Shown here piece after piece: positions 14,356 to 22,107 of a DNA stretch of 37,299 nucleotides. Position 1 is the first letter of the stretch. Each line of letters opens with the position of its first letter. Both the position numbers and the translations under genes were made by a program. This DNA is from an uncultured Eubacterium sp. (GTDB lineage: Bacteria > Bacillota > Clostridia > Peptostreptococcales > Anaerovoracaceae): positions 1 to 37,299 of the forward strand of contig UQRM01000021.1 in NCBI GenBank assembly GCA_900543485.1, written 5' to 3'. Under the pieces are notes generated by a model. That model saw only the letters and a program-made list of their open reading frames with translations. It did not search any database and was not told the DNA's origin.

Positions 14356-16021
14356 ATTGAGAAAGAAAATTGAACTCAAAACGACAGAGCTTAATTCGCT
14401 GCGGGAAAAGGACAAGGATTTTGAGACCCGTGAAGCGGAACTGACAAGATCCATTGAAGAGGCAGATACAGAAGAGGATCAGGCGCTGGTGGACGATGAA
14501 ATAGAAAAGTTCACCAGGGAAAAAGAAGAACACGAAGAAGCTGAGAAAAATCTCGAGGATGAGATAAGAGAACTCGAACAGGAATTGGAAGAAGTAGAGA
14601 AAGAGCCGCCTGCCACGCAGCGGGAAGATGAAAGAGATAAAAGAGGAGGAGTAAAAAATATGCAGATAAGAGCAAACATCAGGGAATTACCGATGAACGT
14701 AAGAGCATTTGACGCCCTTACAAGGGAAGAGCGCACGGCCATTGTAGAAACTGACGAAGTACAGCAGTTCCTCTCTGAAATAAGAGCCATGGGCAAAAGC
14801 AAAAGAGCCATAAGCGGAGCCGACCTCACAATACCTATCGTATTCTTAGACCTCATATCCGAGAATATGTTCAGGTATTCCAAGCTCATGAACAGAGTAA
14901 GGGTAAGGAATGTGTCGGGAGAGGCCAGACAGACAATAGCGGGAACCATTCCGGAAGCCGTTTGGACGGAAATGTGCGGAGCTATAAATGAGCTGACGTT
15001 CCGGTTCAACCAGCTAACGGTAGACGGATACAAGGTAGCGGGGTACATTTCCGTATGCAACTCCACCCTGGAAGATTCTGATGTTGACCTTGCCGGAACC
15101 ATCGTTGAGATGATATCTGAAGCTATCGGCCTGGCAAAGGACAAGGCCATACTCTACGGAAAAGGAGCCGCCAGCAAGATGCCGCTGGGAATCGTAACAA
15201 GGCTTGCACAGACCGCAAGACCTTCCGATTATCCGGCAAATGCCCCTGAGTGGGTAGACTTGCACACAACAAACATACGGAAGATCGCAGCCGATTTAAC
15301 AGGAGCAGAGTTCTGGGCGGCCCTTACTGTGGCGCTGGGAAACACATTCACTACATACAGCAGGGGAACACAGTTCTGGGCGATGAACTCCAAAACTCGC
15401 GCTCTCCTCAAGTCCAAGATGATAACCTTTACCGCAACAGGCGACATCGCGGCAAATATATATGCCACGCTCCCCATAATAACGGGTGATATAGATATAC
15501 TGGAATTCATGCCGGACGGAGATATCGTTGGCGGATACGGGGATCTGTACCTGTGGGCGCAGAGGCGCGGAATGACGATCGAAGAGTCCAGAGAGTACCA
15601 GTTCATACAGGACAACACGGTGTTCAAGGGAAAAGAGAGAGCTGACGGAACCCCTATCATTCCGGGAGCGTTCGTAGCAGTAAACATAAACGGTAGTGAA
15701 GTAACTACGGCAATGCCGTTCGCCGCAGATGAAGCTAACGATGCGCTCCTTGAAGACCTCATTGTCGGAACCGAAACGCTGGCCCCTGAGTTTGCAGCAG
15801 ATACATTCGCGTATAATGTGACGGCCGCAGGAACGAGCGGCAAGGTGGAGGCGACAAGCGCAAGACCTGAAGCGGATATAGAGATAAGCTATAACGGAAA
15901 GAACGTGAGAAACGGCGGCACCATAACATTTGCTGAAGGAACGTTCCCGCTTACCGTAACGGTGAAGAACGGAAACGCGGTAAACGTTTACACCGTTAAC
16001 ATCAACAAAGCGGGAGAATAG
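14336..16021 (+). CDS. Major capsid protein, HK97 fold, with C-terminal beta-sandwich
   Basis: Three regions in 561 residues. Residues 1 to about 95 are a highly charged coiled coil, the delta scaffold. Residues about 110-470 are the HK97 fold, with SKRAISGADLTIPIVFLDLI, the E-loop/P-domain area ARQTIAGTIPEAVWTEM, and GDLYLWAQRRGMTIEESREY. Residues about 475-560 form an extra domain, ETLAPEFAADTFAYNVTA then EGTFPLTVTVKNGNAVNVYT, which resembles the cadherin-like beta-sandwich (PF12733-type). This last domain is fused to the coat and should project from the capsid. An internal start at 14660 with a strong ribosome site could give a form lacking the delta domain. Confidence 0.95.
   Translation: MALKALRLRKKIELKTTELNSLREKDKDFETREAELTRSIEEADTEEDQALVDDEIEKFTREKEEHEEAEKNLEDEIRELEQELEEVEKEPPATQREDERDKRGGVKNMQIRANIRELPMNVRAFDALTREERTAIVETDEVQQFLSEIRAMGKSKRAISGADLTIPIVFLDLISENMFRYSKLMNRVRVRNVSGEARQTIAGTIPEAVWTEMCGAINELTFRFNQLTVDGYKVAGYISVCNSTLEDSDVDLAGTIVEMISEAIGLAKDKAILYGKGAASKMPLGIVTRLAQTARPSDYPANAPEWVDLHTTNIRKIAADLTGAEFWAALTVALGNTFTTYSRGTQFWAMNSKTRALLKSKMITFTATGDIAANIYATLPIITGDIDILEFMPDGDIVGGYGDLYLWAQRRGMTIEESREYQFIQDNTVFKGKERADGTPIIPGAFVAVNINGSEVTTAMPFAADEANDALLEDLIVGTETLAPEFAADTFAYNVTAAGTSGKVEATSARPEADIEISYNGKNVRNGGTITFAEGTFPLTVTVKNGNAVNVYTVNINKAGE
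14643..14662 (+). promoter_or_regulatory. Internal ribosome binding site and in-frame start in capsid gene
   Basis: GAGGAGG (14643-14649) lies 10 nt before an ATG at 14660 that is in frame with the capsid gene (codon 109). Translation from here would give a 453-residue protein beginning MQIRANIREL, close to the expected mature capsid after delta removal. Such a match of a consensus site to a domain boundary is unlikely by chance, though use is unproven. Confidence 0.5.
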
Positions 16022-16030
16022 GTGAGATAA

Positions 16031-16315
16031 ATGAAAGAGGCTGAAAAGCTCCTGATTTTGAAAAGAGATTTGCAGCTTCGGACAAGCAGCAATGATGAAT
16101 ACCTGTCGTTTCTGCTTTCCGGAGCCAAGAAACTCATAGAGCAGGAAGGGATAACACTGATTGACGGGGATGCAAACTGCGACATGGTACAGATACAATA
16201 CGCAGCGTATCTTTTCAGGCGGCGCGGAGGGGAAGAAACCTCCATGCCGCGCTTTCTGCGTTATGAGCTAAACAACTTGCTGTTTTCCCAGAAAGGAAGG
16301 GCAAATGACATTTGA
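16031..16315 (+). CDS. Head-tail connector (gp6-like)
   Basis: A 94-residue helical protein: AEKLLILKRDLQLRTSSNDE, YLSFLLSGAKKLIEQEGITL, then DMVQIQYAAYLFRRRGGEE and MPRFLRYELNNLLFSQK. This is the shape of HK97 gp6/DNA-packaging connector proteins, which form the ring below the portal. GGTGAG is upstream. It overlaps the next gene. The position, directly after the capsid gene, agrees. Confidence 0.88.
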   Translation: MKEAEKLLILKRDLQLRTSSNDEYLSFLLSGAKKLIEQEGITLIDGDANCDMVQIQYAAYLFRRRGGEETSMPRFLRYELNNLLFSQKGRANDI

Positions 16316-16664
16316 TGACGGAATTGTCACGGTATGCGATGTTTCCAATGCCGCAGATCCGGGCGAAATGCCCATAAAAAAGCTGAACGCTGTGCAGGAG
16401 CTATCTTACGAAGAAGAAACAGTTGGGATAACCCGGTATTACGAGGCTATAAAAACAGAACAGCTTATTGAAATGGTGATTGCAGTGCCGAGAGAAATTG
16501 AGATAAGCATAAACCAGATGGCCGTCTTGGAGACAGGAGAACAATATGAGATAAGGATGGTTCAAGCCGCGACAGATGAAAACGGCCTGAAAATTCTAAG
16601 ACTATCTCTTGAAAGGAACGGTGAAAACTATGAAGTCGATTGGAGCGCAGTACGATCCTGTTAA
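16305..16664 (+). CDS. Head closure / head-tail adaptor protein
   Basis: The 119-residue mostly-beta protein contains a head completion-type pattern: VQELSYEEETVGITRYYEAI and PREIEISINQMAVLETGEQY then EIRMVQAATDENGLKILRLS. This matches HK97 gp7-like stopper or adaptor proteins. AAAGGAAGG precedes the start within the previous gene. It acts in closing the head after packaging. The assignment is by order and pattern. Confidence 0.75.
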   Translation: MTFDDGIVTVCDVSNAADPGEMPIKKLNAVQELSYEEETVGITRYYEAIKTEQLIEMVIAVPREIEISINQMAVLETGEQYEIRMVQAATDENGLKILRLSLERNGENYEVDWSAVRSC

Positions 16665-16968
16665 GCAGGCGTTACTGAAGATTACGGACAACGTCGGCAA
16701 AGGAGAGGCCATAGACGCTACCAGGAGTCATATCGTGTATATGTTCGACTCGGAGGGAAAGTCGTTACATGCCGATAACGTGAAAGTCTCGCAGGTCCTC
16801 CAGGGAAGTATAGATCTGTTTGCACTTCCGGGAGATGAAGCCATGTTCGACCAGGTGCAGAAGGCTCTGAATGAAGCGGAGATATCGTTTTACTTTTCGT
16901 CAGCGCAGTTTGAGGACTTGGAACTGAATGACTTTATGCATTACGAGTGGGTATTCGAGGTGAGCTGA
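16630..16968 (+). CDS. Head-tail joining protein (tail-proximal connector)
   Basis: Start 16630 (MKSIGAQYDPVKQALLKITD) is preferred over TTG 16609 and GTG 16621. AAGGAACGG upstream could serve the GTG or the ATG. The 112-residue product continues HIVYMFDSEGKSLHADNVK and FSSAQFEDLELNDFMHYEWV. It sits between the stopper-like gene and a gp10-like gene, where many siphophages have a small joining protein. Its stop overlaps the next ATG (TGATG). Confidence 0.65.
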   Translation: MKSIGAQYDPVKQALLKITDNVGKGEAIDATRSHIVYMFDSEGKSLHADNVKVSQVLQGSIDLFALPGDEAMFDQVQKALNEAEISFYFSSAQFEDLELNDFMHYEWVFEVS

Positions 16969-17468
16969 TGGCATATTTTCGGGTAAAGGGCGCAGATGAA
17001 TACGCAGAAAAGGTAAAAAAGCTGAGCAAAAACGCTGACAAAATAATAAAGCGGGCAGTATATGATGGCGGCGGAGTTGTCGCAGATGCAGTAAAACAGG
17101 GACTTAACGACCTGCCAATCCAGGAAGGCAAAAACGGGATGCCACCATACGCCAGAAAAGGAGAAGTGCTGACCGGAGTATCGTCCAGACAGAAAAAAGA
17201 TCTCATGGAAAGCATGGGGCTTGCGCCCATCCAGGAGCTTAAACTCGGATACATAAACACGAAGCTGGGCTTCGACGGATACGGGAGCATCCCGACGAGA
17301 AAATATCCAAAGGGAGTTCCGAATCAGATGCTGATGCGGTCCATCGAATCCGGCACCAGCTTCAGAAAGAAAAACGCTGTTGTGAGAAAATCTGTCAACG
17401 GTGCAAGGAAGAAAGCAGTAAAAACGATGGGAGAGACCATCGATGAAGAACTCAGAAAGGAGATATAA
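16968..17468 (+). CDS. HK97 gp10-like morphogenesis protein
   Basis: Start 16968 overlaps the preceding TGA. The 166-residue basic protein begins MAYFRVKGADEYAEKVKKLS. It contains VYDGGGVVADAVKQGLNDLP, a Gly/Lys-rich middle (TRKYPKGVPNQMLMRSIESG) and a long basic C-terminal helix. This is the tail completion/terminator protein type (HK97-gp10 family), which joins the tail tube to the head. The strong positive charge is typical. Confidence 0.88.
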   Translation: MAYFRVKGADEYAEKVKKLSKNADKIIKRAVYDGGGVVADAVKQGLNDLPIQEGKNGMPPYARKGEVLTGVSSRQKKDLMESMGLAPIQELKLGYINTKLGFDGYGSIPTRKYPKGVPNQMLMRSIESGTSFRKKNAVVRKSVNGARKKAVKTMGETIDEELRKEI

Positions 17469-18131
17469 ATGGCAATCAAAGGACTCACTACCCCGGTCAT
17501 AGGCGATTATTCAGCTACCGGGAACACAGTCACATACAGCAACGCTATAGTAGCGAATAAGGCCGTGGAATATTCCGCGACGTTTGAAGCGGGAGACGAC
17601 AATCCGTTCTACGCAGACGATGGCATAGCGGAAAACGATAAAGGAACATTTACCAGCGGAGAATTGACGCTTGCAACGGCTGATCTGCCGCAGGAACTTT
17701 CCATGCGCATTCTGGGGACGAAGTCGTATTCGGAGACAGTTCCGGCGTCCACAAGCGGAGGGGATGATTCACTTCAGGTTACTACCCAGGCATTTGACGA
17801 TAATGCAAAATCCCCATACCTGGGAGTCGGAATCATAGAGACGCATCAGATAAATGACGCAAACACCTATAGGGCCGTATTTTTCAACAAGGTATATTTC
17901 AACATACCGGAAAACGCGGCAACGACGAAAGGTGAATCTATCGAATGGCAGAACCCTTCACTGACCGGCGTGATACAGCGTTCCGACCAGGTCGATACAA
18001 ACGTAAATCATCCGTGGATGCAGGATGCATGGTTTGACACGCAGTCCGATGCAATCAGATGGCTGATCTGGAAGTGCGGCGGACAATCTGAACAAACTGA
18101 GGCAAACGCAGAGGATGGAGGACAAGGCTGA
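17469..18131 (+). CDS. Major tail protein (phi13 family)
   Basis: The 220-residue tail-tube subunit matches the phi13-type major tail protein: MAIKGLTTPVIGDYSATGNT, then a tube-fold beta pattern (EYSATFEAGDDNPFYADDGI, ELTLATADLPQELSMRILGT), and GVGIIETHQINDANTYRAVF. AAGGAGATATAA lies upstream of the ATG. The C-terminus ends in an acidic tail (EQTEANAEDGGQG). Stop and next start overlap (TGATG), tying it to the chaperone gene. Confidence 0.92.
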   Translation: MAIKGLTTPVIGDYSATGNTVTYSNAIVANKAVEYSATFEAGDDNPFYADDGIAENDKGTFTSGELTLATADLPQELSMRILGTKSYSETVPASTSGGDDSLQVTTQAFDDNAKSPYLGVGIIETHQINDANTYRAVFFNKVYFNIPENAATTKGESIEWQNPSLTGVIQRSDQVDTNVNHPWMQDAWFDTQSDAIRWLIWKCGGQSEQTEANAEDGGQG

Positions 18132-18649
18132 TGAAGAAAGCAGTATATTTGAATTTGGCGGGTAAAAACTACCCGCTTAATTTTTCGTTAGGGGCATGTA
18201 AAGTCATTGCGAAGCAGCTGGGCGGGATCGAAAAACTGGAGGATCTCGTAAGTGAAGGACTAAACGCGGAAACGATAGACAAGATAGCGATGATACTTCA
18301 GGTCCTTATTGCCCAGGGATGCGCATATAAAAATCTGTTTGAGATAGACGCAGGCATTCCGGTGGACGTAGAGAACCCGGCGCTGGGAGAAGACGGGAGA
18401 TTTAAGCCGCTGAGCAAGGAAGAGCTTGAGATGGTTGTCGGGTTTGATGATATATCGAACGTCATAACGGCGATAAATGAATGTATATATGGATCCGCGA
18501 AGACAGACATAGACACGAAGACACCAAAAAACGAAAATCCCCAGGCGGCAGAAGAAGCCTTATCTACTTTGACGCCTGGGGAAGAATCCTTAACATTCCG
18601 GCCCGAGAATATAACAGCCTTCCCATCGGAGAGCTCATCGACCATATAA
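18131..18649 (+). CDS. Tail assembly chaperone G
   Basis: The 172-residue protein in the zero frame is the G-type chaperone, which coats the tape measure protein during tail assembly. Segments include YLNLAGKNYPLNFSLGACKV, IAKQLGGIEKLEDLVSEGL and the acidic ITAINECIYGSAKTDID. About codon 134 contains a slippery heptamer (18526-18532), where part of the ribosomes should switch to the -1 frame and make the GT fusion. The last 38 residues of the zero frame are low in structure. This is the lambda G/GT arrangement, with the tape measure gene directly downstream. Confidence 0.92.
   Translation: MKKAVYLNLAGKNYPLNFSLGACKVIAKQLGGIEKLEDLVSEGLNAETIDKIAMILQVLIAQGCAYKNLFEIDAGIPVDVENPALGEDGRFKPLSKEELEMVVGFDDISNVITAINECIYGSAKTDIDTKTPKNENPQAAEEALSTLTPGEESLTFRPENITAFPSESSSTI
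18526..18581 (+). promoter_or_regulatory. Programmed -1 frameshift signal with downstream hairpin
   Basis: The heptamer A AAA AAC (18526-18532) is in the zero frame of the chaperone gene and fits the X XXY YYZ rule. Six nucleotides later a perfect 9-bp inverted repeat begins: CCCCAGGCG (18539-18547) with CGCCTGGGG (18573-18581), enclosing a 25-nt loop. Spacing and strength suit a stimulatory hairpin. Confidence 0.85.
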
Positions 18650-18720
18650 GCGCATATCGAGTCATAAGAGGAGAAGCAGAGGAAGAAGCGCAGGAGATGT
18701 TCATCCCGGCTTTGAAGTAG
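18532..18720 (+). CDS. T domain of tail chaperone fusion GT (-1 frame)
   Basis: This -1 frame region encodes a 62-residue domain fused to G through the slip at 18526-18532: RKSPGGRRSLIYFDAWGRIL, YNSLPIGELIDHISAYRVIR and EEAQEMFIPALK. The fusion product would be about 196 residues. Independent starts within this frame (18481) have no ribosome site, so the fusion is the likely expression route. In lambda, T binds the tail tube protein and GT bridges it to the tape measure. Confidence 0.85.
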   Translation, partial: RKSPGGRRSLIYFDAWGRILNIPAREYNSLPIGELIDHISAYRVIRGEAEEEAQEMFIPALK

Positions 18721-18730
18721 AGGTGATCGT

Positions 18731-21268
18731 ATGGCATATGATATTGGCCCTCGAATAGGAATCGACGGAGAAAGCCAATTCAGGAAACAACTGGATAATG
18801 TAAACGCCTCTCTTAAGACGCTGGACACAGAACTAAAGAAGGTATCAAGCGAATTCAGAGACAACGCCAATAGCGAACAGGCTCTGATCGCAAAGAATAA
18901 TGTTCTGCGAAAGTCGATAGACGAACAGCAGAGAAAAATAAAAGAGGTTGAGTATGCTCTGCAGCAGGCGGCAGATAAATTTAGAGAAAATTCCACTGAG
19001 GCATTAAAGTGGCAGCAAGTGTTAAACCGCAGCGAAACAGCCCTTAACGACCTGCAGAGCGAGCTTGGACAAAACGAGCAAGCCCTGGAGGAAATGAGAC
19101 AAGGACTGAGAGATGTCGAAACCGGGCTTTTAAAGGTAGACGATGCCGCAGAGAGCATAGACGATATAAAGGAAAATCTCAAAGGCGGTATAACTACAGC
19201 AGCCACAGCGTGGACGGCCGCAGTAACAGGAATAGGCGTGGCGCTTGCCGGCGCTGCCGAAAGCTCCAGGGAATATCGTCAGAACATGGGAAAACTCGAT
19301 ACAGCGTTCACTACATCGGGACATTCTGCCGAAGCAGCAAAAAATACGTATCGCGAACTCGTAGGCGTCCTCGGCGAAAGCGATCGCTCGGTTGAAGCGG
19401 CCAATCATCTGGCTGTTTTGACGGATAACGAAAAAGATCTGCAGACATGGACAGAGATATGTACGGGCGTATTCGCTACCTTTGGAGATTCCCTGCCGAT
19501 TGAAGGCTTGACTGAAGCGGCCAATGAGACCGCAAAAGTGGGGCAGGTGACCGGGCCTCTCGCTGACGCTCTCAATTGGGCAGGAATAAGCGAGGACAAG
19601 TTTAACCAGCAACTGGCGGAATGTTCAAGTGAACAGGAACGTCAGCGGCTGATAATGGAGACCTTAAATGGCGTTTACAAGGACGCCTCGAAGCAGTATC
19701 AGGAGACCAATAAAGACGTAATTGCTGCGAATCAGGCGCAGGATAGACTCAACGAGGCCATTGCCAAAGTAGGTAAAACCGTAGAGCCTGTCATGACGGC
19801 AACAAAGAATTTTGCCGCCGGCGCACTAGAAAGCTTCGCCGGACTGGTTGAAAAGGTGAGGGAACTCCCAGCAGGGCTGCAGATAGTTATCGGAACATTT
19901 ACCGGACTTTTGGCAATGGCAGGGCCGGCCGCTCTTACCTTCATAAAAATCAGGGATGGGATAGACGAATTTAAAAAGGCCGCAAGCGGAATCAGCGCGG
20001 TATTCGGTAAAAAAGCAGCGGCTACAACTGCAGACACAGCAGCGACTACAGCCAATACGGCGGCCATGACTGCGAACACTACGGCGACTACAGTATTGAC
20101 GAAGGCAAAAGCCGCATTGAGCAAAATGCTGGCCGTCGGTAAATGGGTGGCCCTGGGGGCTGCGATAGCCGGTGCGGGACTACTGATATACCAATTTGCA
20201 AAGGATAGCAATGCAGCAGGCGAAATGGTGGCCGGATTCGCCGACAAAGTGAGTGAAATGATTGAAAAGGTCGTTGAGATGATCCCGCAGATAGTAGCTG
20301 CAATCACGGCGGCGCTTCCCGCCATAATCGAGGCAGGCGTTCAGATATTCACGGCTCTTGTCAACGGCATAGTGCAAGCTATACCACTCATTGCTGAAGC
20401 GGTACCGCAGATCATTACGGCAATCTTGACGGCCATAACCGAAAACTTGCCAACAATAATAAATGGCGCGATCCAGATAATGATGGCCCTGATCCAGGGA
20501 CTCATTCAGGCGCTCCCGCAACTGGTAGAAACGATTCCTCAAATCATAACGGCAATAGTAAATGCCATAACGCAGAATTTGCCGATGATAATAAACGGCG
20601 CCATTCAGATAATTACAGCCCTGATCCAGGGACTCATTCAGGCGCTCCCACAACTTGCCGCAGCAGTACCACAGATTATCGCCGCGATAGTAAACGGACT
20701 CTTATCGCTTCTCGGTCAGATATTCAATACAGGTGTGCAGATACTCCAGAGATTATGGTCCGGTATTTCCAGCTGGGTAGGCTCGCTATTCAGCAAAGTT
20801 TCCAGCTTTGCAAAACAGCTGCCTGGAAAGATCAAAAGCGGCATAGGCTCGCTCGTATCCGTGGGCGCTGATTGGGTACGGGGGCTGTGGAATGGCATTG
20901 GCAACAAAGTTGACTGGATCCTTGGAAAAATAAAAGGATTTGGGAAATCGGTGCTCAACGGACTAAAATCGATATTCGGGATAAGCTCGCCATCGAAAGA
21001 GACAGCCAAAATAGGAGGATGGCTGGCTGACGGGCTTGACGTTGGGTTCCAACAAGAAATGAAGAAAATCGACCGAAAGATATCTGCAACAGCGGGAAAT
21101 GTTCTCGGCACAATAGATAATGCGGCTAGGGTAGCGGCAACACCCGCACCTGCAGCAATAGATTATGAACGTCTCACCAGTGGAGCACAGGCCATATACA
21201 TAGATGGAAGGCTTATCGGGAGAGCGCTCAGGGGACCATTGACAGAACAGGGGGTGACGTTTACATGA
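18731..21268 (+). CDS. Tape measure protein
   Basis: The 845-residue protein sets tail length. From the N-terminus it has a coiled coil (about 1-150), a central region with ATAWTAAVTGIGVALAGAAE and long helices, and an Ala/Thr-rich repeat stretch (AATTADTAATTANTAAM). A run of hydrophobic tandem repeats follows (about 515-655), then WVRGLWNGIGNKVDWILGKI and GISSPSKETAKIGGWLADG near the C-terminus, a standard tape measure ending. At about 1.5 angstrom per residue the tail would be roughly 125 nm. GAGGTG precedes the ATG. Confidence 0.95.
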   Translation: MAYDIGPRIGIDGESQFRKQLDNVNASLKTLDTELKKVSSEFRDNANSEQALIAKNNVLRKSIDEQQRKIKEVEYALQQAADKFRENSTEALKWQQVLNRSETALNDLQSELGQNEQALEEMRQGLRDVETGLLKVDDAAESIDDIKENLKGGITTAATAWTAAVTGIGVALAGAAESSREYRQNMGKLDTAFTTSGHSAEAAKNTYRELVGVLGESDRSVEAANHLAVLTDNEKDLQTWTEICTGVFATFGDSLPIEGLTEAANETAKVGQVTGPLADALNWAGISEDKFNQQLAECSSEQERQRLIMETLNGVYKDASKQYQETNKDVIAANQAQDRLNEAIAKVGKTVEPVMTATKNFAAGALESFAGLVEKVRELPAGLQIVIGTFTGLLAMAGPAALTFIKIRDGIDEFKKAASGISAVFGKKAAATTADTAATTANTAAMTANTTATTVLTKAKAALSKMLAVGKWVALGAAIAGAGLLIYQFAKDSNAAGEMVAGFADKVSEMIEKVVEMIPQIVAAITAALPAIIEAGVQIFTALVNGIVQAIPLIAEAVPQIITAILTAITENLPTIINGAIQIMMALIQGLIQALPQLVETIPQIITAIVNAITQNLPMIINGAIQIITALIQGLIQALPQLAAAVPQIIAAIVNGLLSLLGQIFNTGVQILQRLWSGISSWVGSLFSKVSSFAKQLPGKIKSGIGSLVSVGADWVRGLWNGIGNKVDWILGKIKGFGKSVLNGLKSIFGISSPSKETAKIGGWLADGLDVGFQQEMKKIDRKISATAGNVLGTIDNAARVAATPAPAAIDYERLTSGAQAIYIDGRLIGRALRGPLTEQGVTFT
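20271..20690 (+). repeat. Tandem hydrophobic repeats in tape measure gene
   Basis: About three copies of a 40-44 residue unit with the pattern (I/V)PQI(I/V)xAI...LPxII...AxQIxxALIQGLIQALPQL. Two copies share 32 identical bases (20486-20517 and 20618-20649) with a period of 132 bp, exactly 44 codons. This indicates recent duplication in units that keep the frame. Confidence 0.85.
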
Positions 21269-22107
21269 TAGTTAAATATGTGAGCGGAGCCAACAAGAAA
21301 ACATTCGTTTTGAATAAAGGATATGATTTGGCCATAAAAGACTGCAATCCTCACGCCTCCGCCTGGACGTATGAGTCGGCTACTCAGCGGTTCGGAGGAA
21401 AAATAACATCGTTTGGCAAAGACGTACTCGCCTTAGATATCGAGTTAAAGTTCCGGGGAACACTCGATGGAATAAGCGAGAATTTAAACGATTTTTTTGA
21501 AGAGTGCGAGACTGACGTCATAAATATGACCCAGGGAGCGTTATGGTTTGATGATGAATATCTAAGCGGCTGGTTTATCGAACGCGAGTCGGTACCGTCA
21601 CAGGAATTTTATGGCTGGGAACAGACGATAACGTTCATGGCGCCATATCCGTTTTACATCCGTGAAGAAACGGGGAATTTTTATCCGGCCGGATCCGGCA
21701 GCGGCAGCCAGGCGGGGTTAGATTACAATTACGACCATAATTACGACTACGCAGCCGATTCTGACGGGATACGGAGCTGGTATATAGATCATTATGCGCC
21801 GAGCGAATTTAAAATGACCATATACGGCCCGTGCGAAAATCCACAGGTAAATATAAACGGGTATCCAAGACAGGTCTTTACGACACTTGAGGCAAATGAA
21901 TATCTGATAGTGAACAGTAGGGACAACACAGTCGTGAAATACCTCGCCAACGGCAATACGATAAATCTCTACGATCTGAGGCAAAAAACACAGTCAATCT
22001 TTGAAAAAATCCCTTCCGGGAACTTGAACGTAGCATGGTCGGCAGCCTTCGGGTTTGACATAACGCTTTACGTGGAAAGGAGTGAGCCTACATGGAACTT
22101 ATCCTGA
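21265..22107 (+). CDS. Distal tail protein (Dit)
   Basis: The 280-residue hub of the tail tip. The Dit signature is clear: FVLNKGYDLAIKDCNPHASA, WTYESATQRFGGKITSFGKD, then LKFRGTLDGISENLNDFFEE, and WFIERESVPSQEFYGWEQTI followed by FMAPYPFYIREE. The N-terminal 140 residues form the ring domain and the rest an adaptor domain. The start overlaps the end of the tape measure gene (ATGA). It connects the tube to the Gp37-like protein encoded next. Confidence 0.92.
   Translation: MIVKYVSGANKKTFVLNKGYDLAIKDCNPHASAWTYESATQRFGGKITSFGKDVLALDIELKFRGTLDGISENLNDFFEECETDVINMTQGALWFDDEYLSGWFIERESVPSQEFYGWEQTITFMAPYPFYIREETGNFYPAGSGSGSQAGLDYNYDHNYDYAADSDGIRSWYIDHYAPSEFKMTIYGPCENPQVNINGYPRQVFTTLEANEYLIVNSRDNTVVKYLANGNTINLYDLRQKTQSIFEKIPSGNLNVAWSAAFGFDITLYVERSEPTWNLS

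Noticed and set aside
14479..16198. Leftward ORFs of 200-300 codons opposite the capsid gene
   Set aside because: Antisense shadows with serine/cysteine-rich or hydrophobic composition and no ribosome sites, lying fully inside a confident capsid gene.
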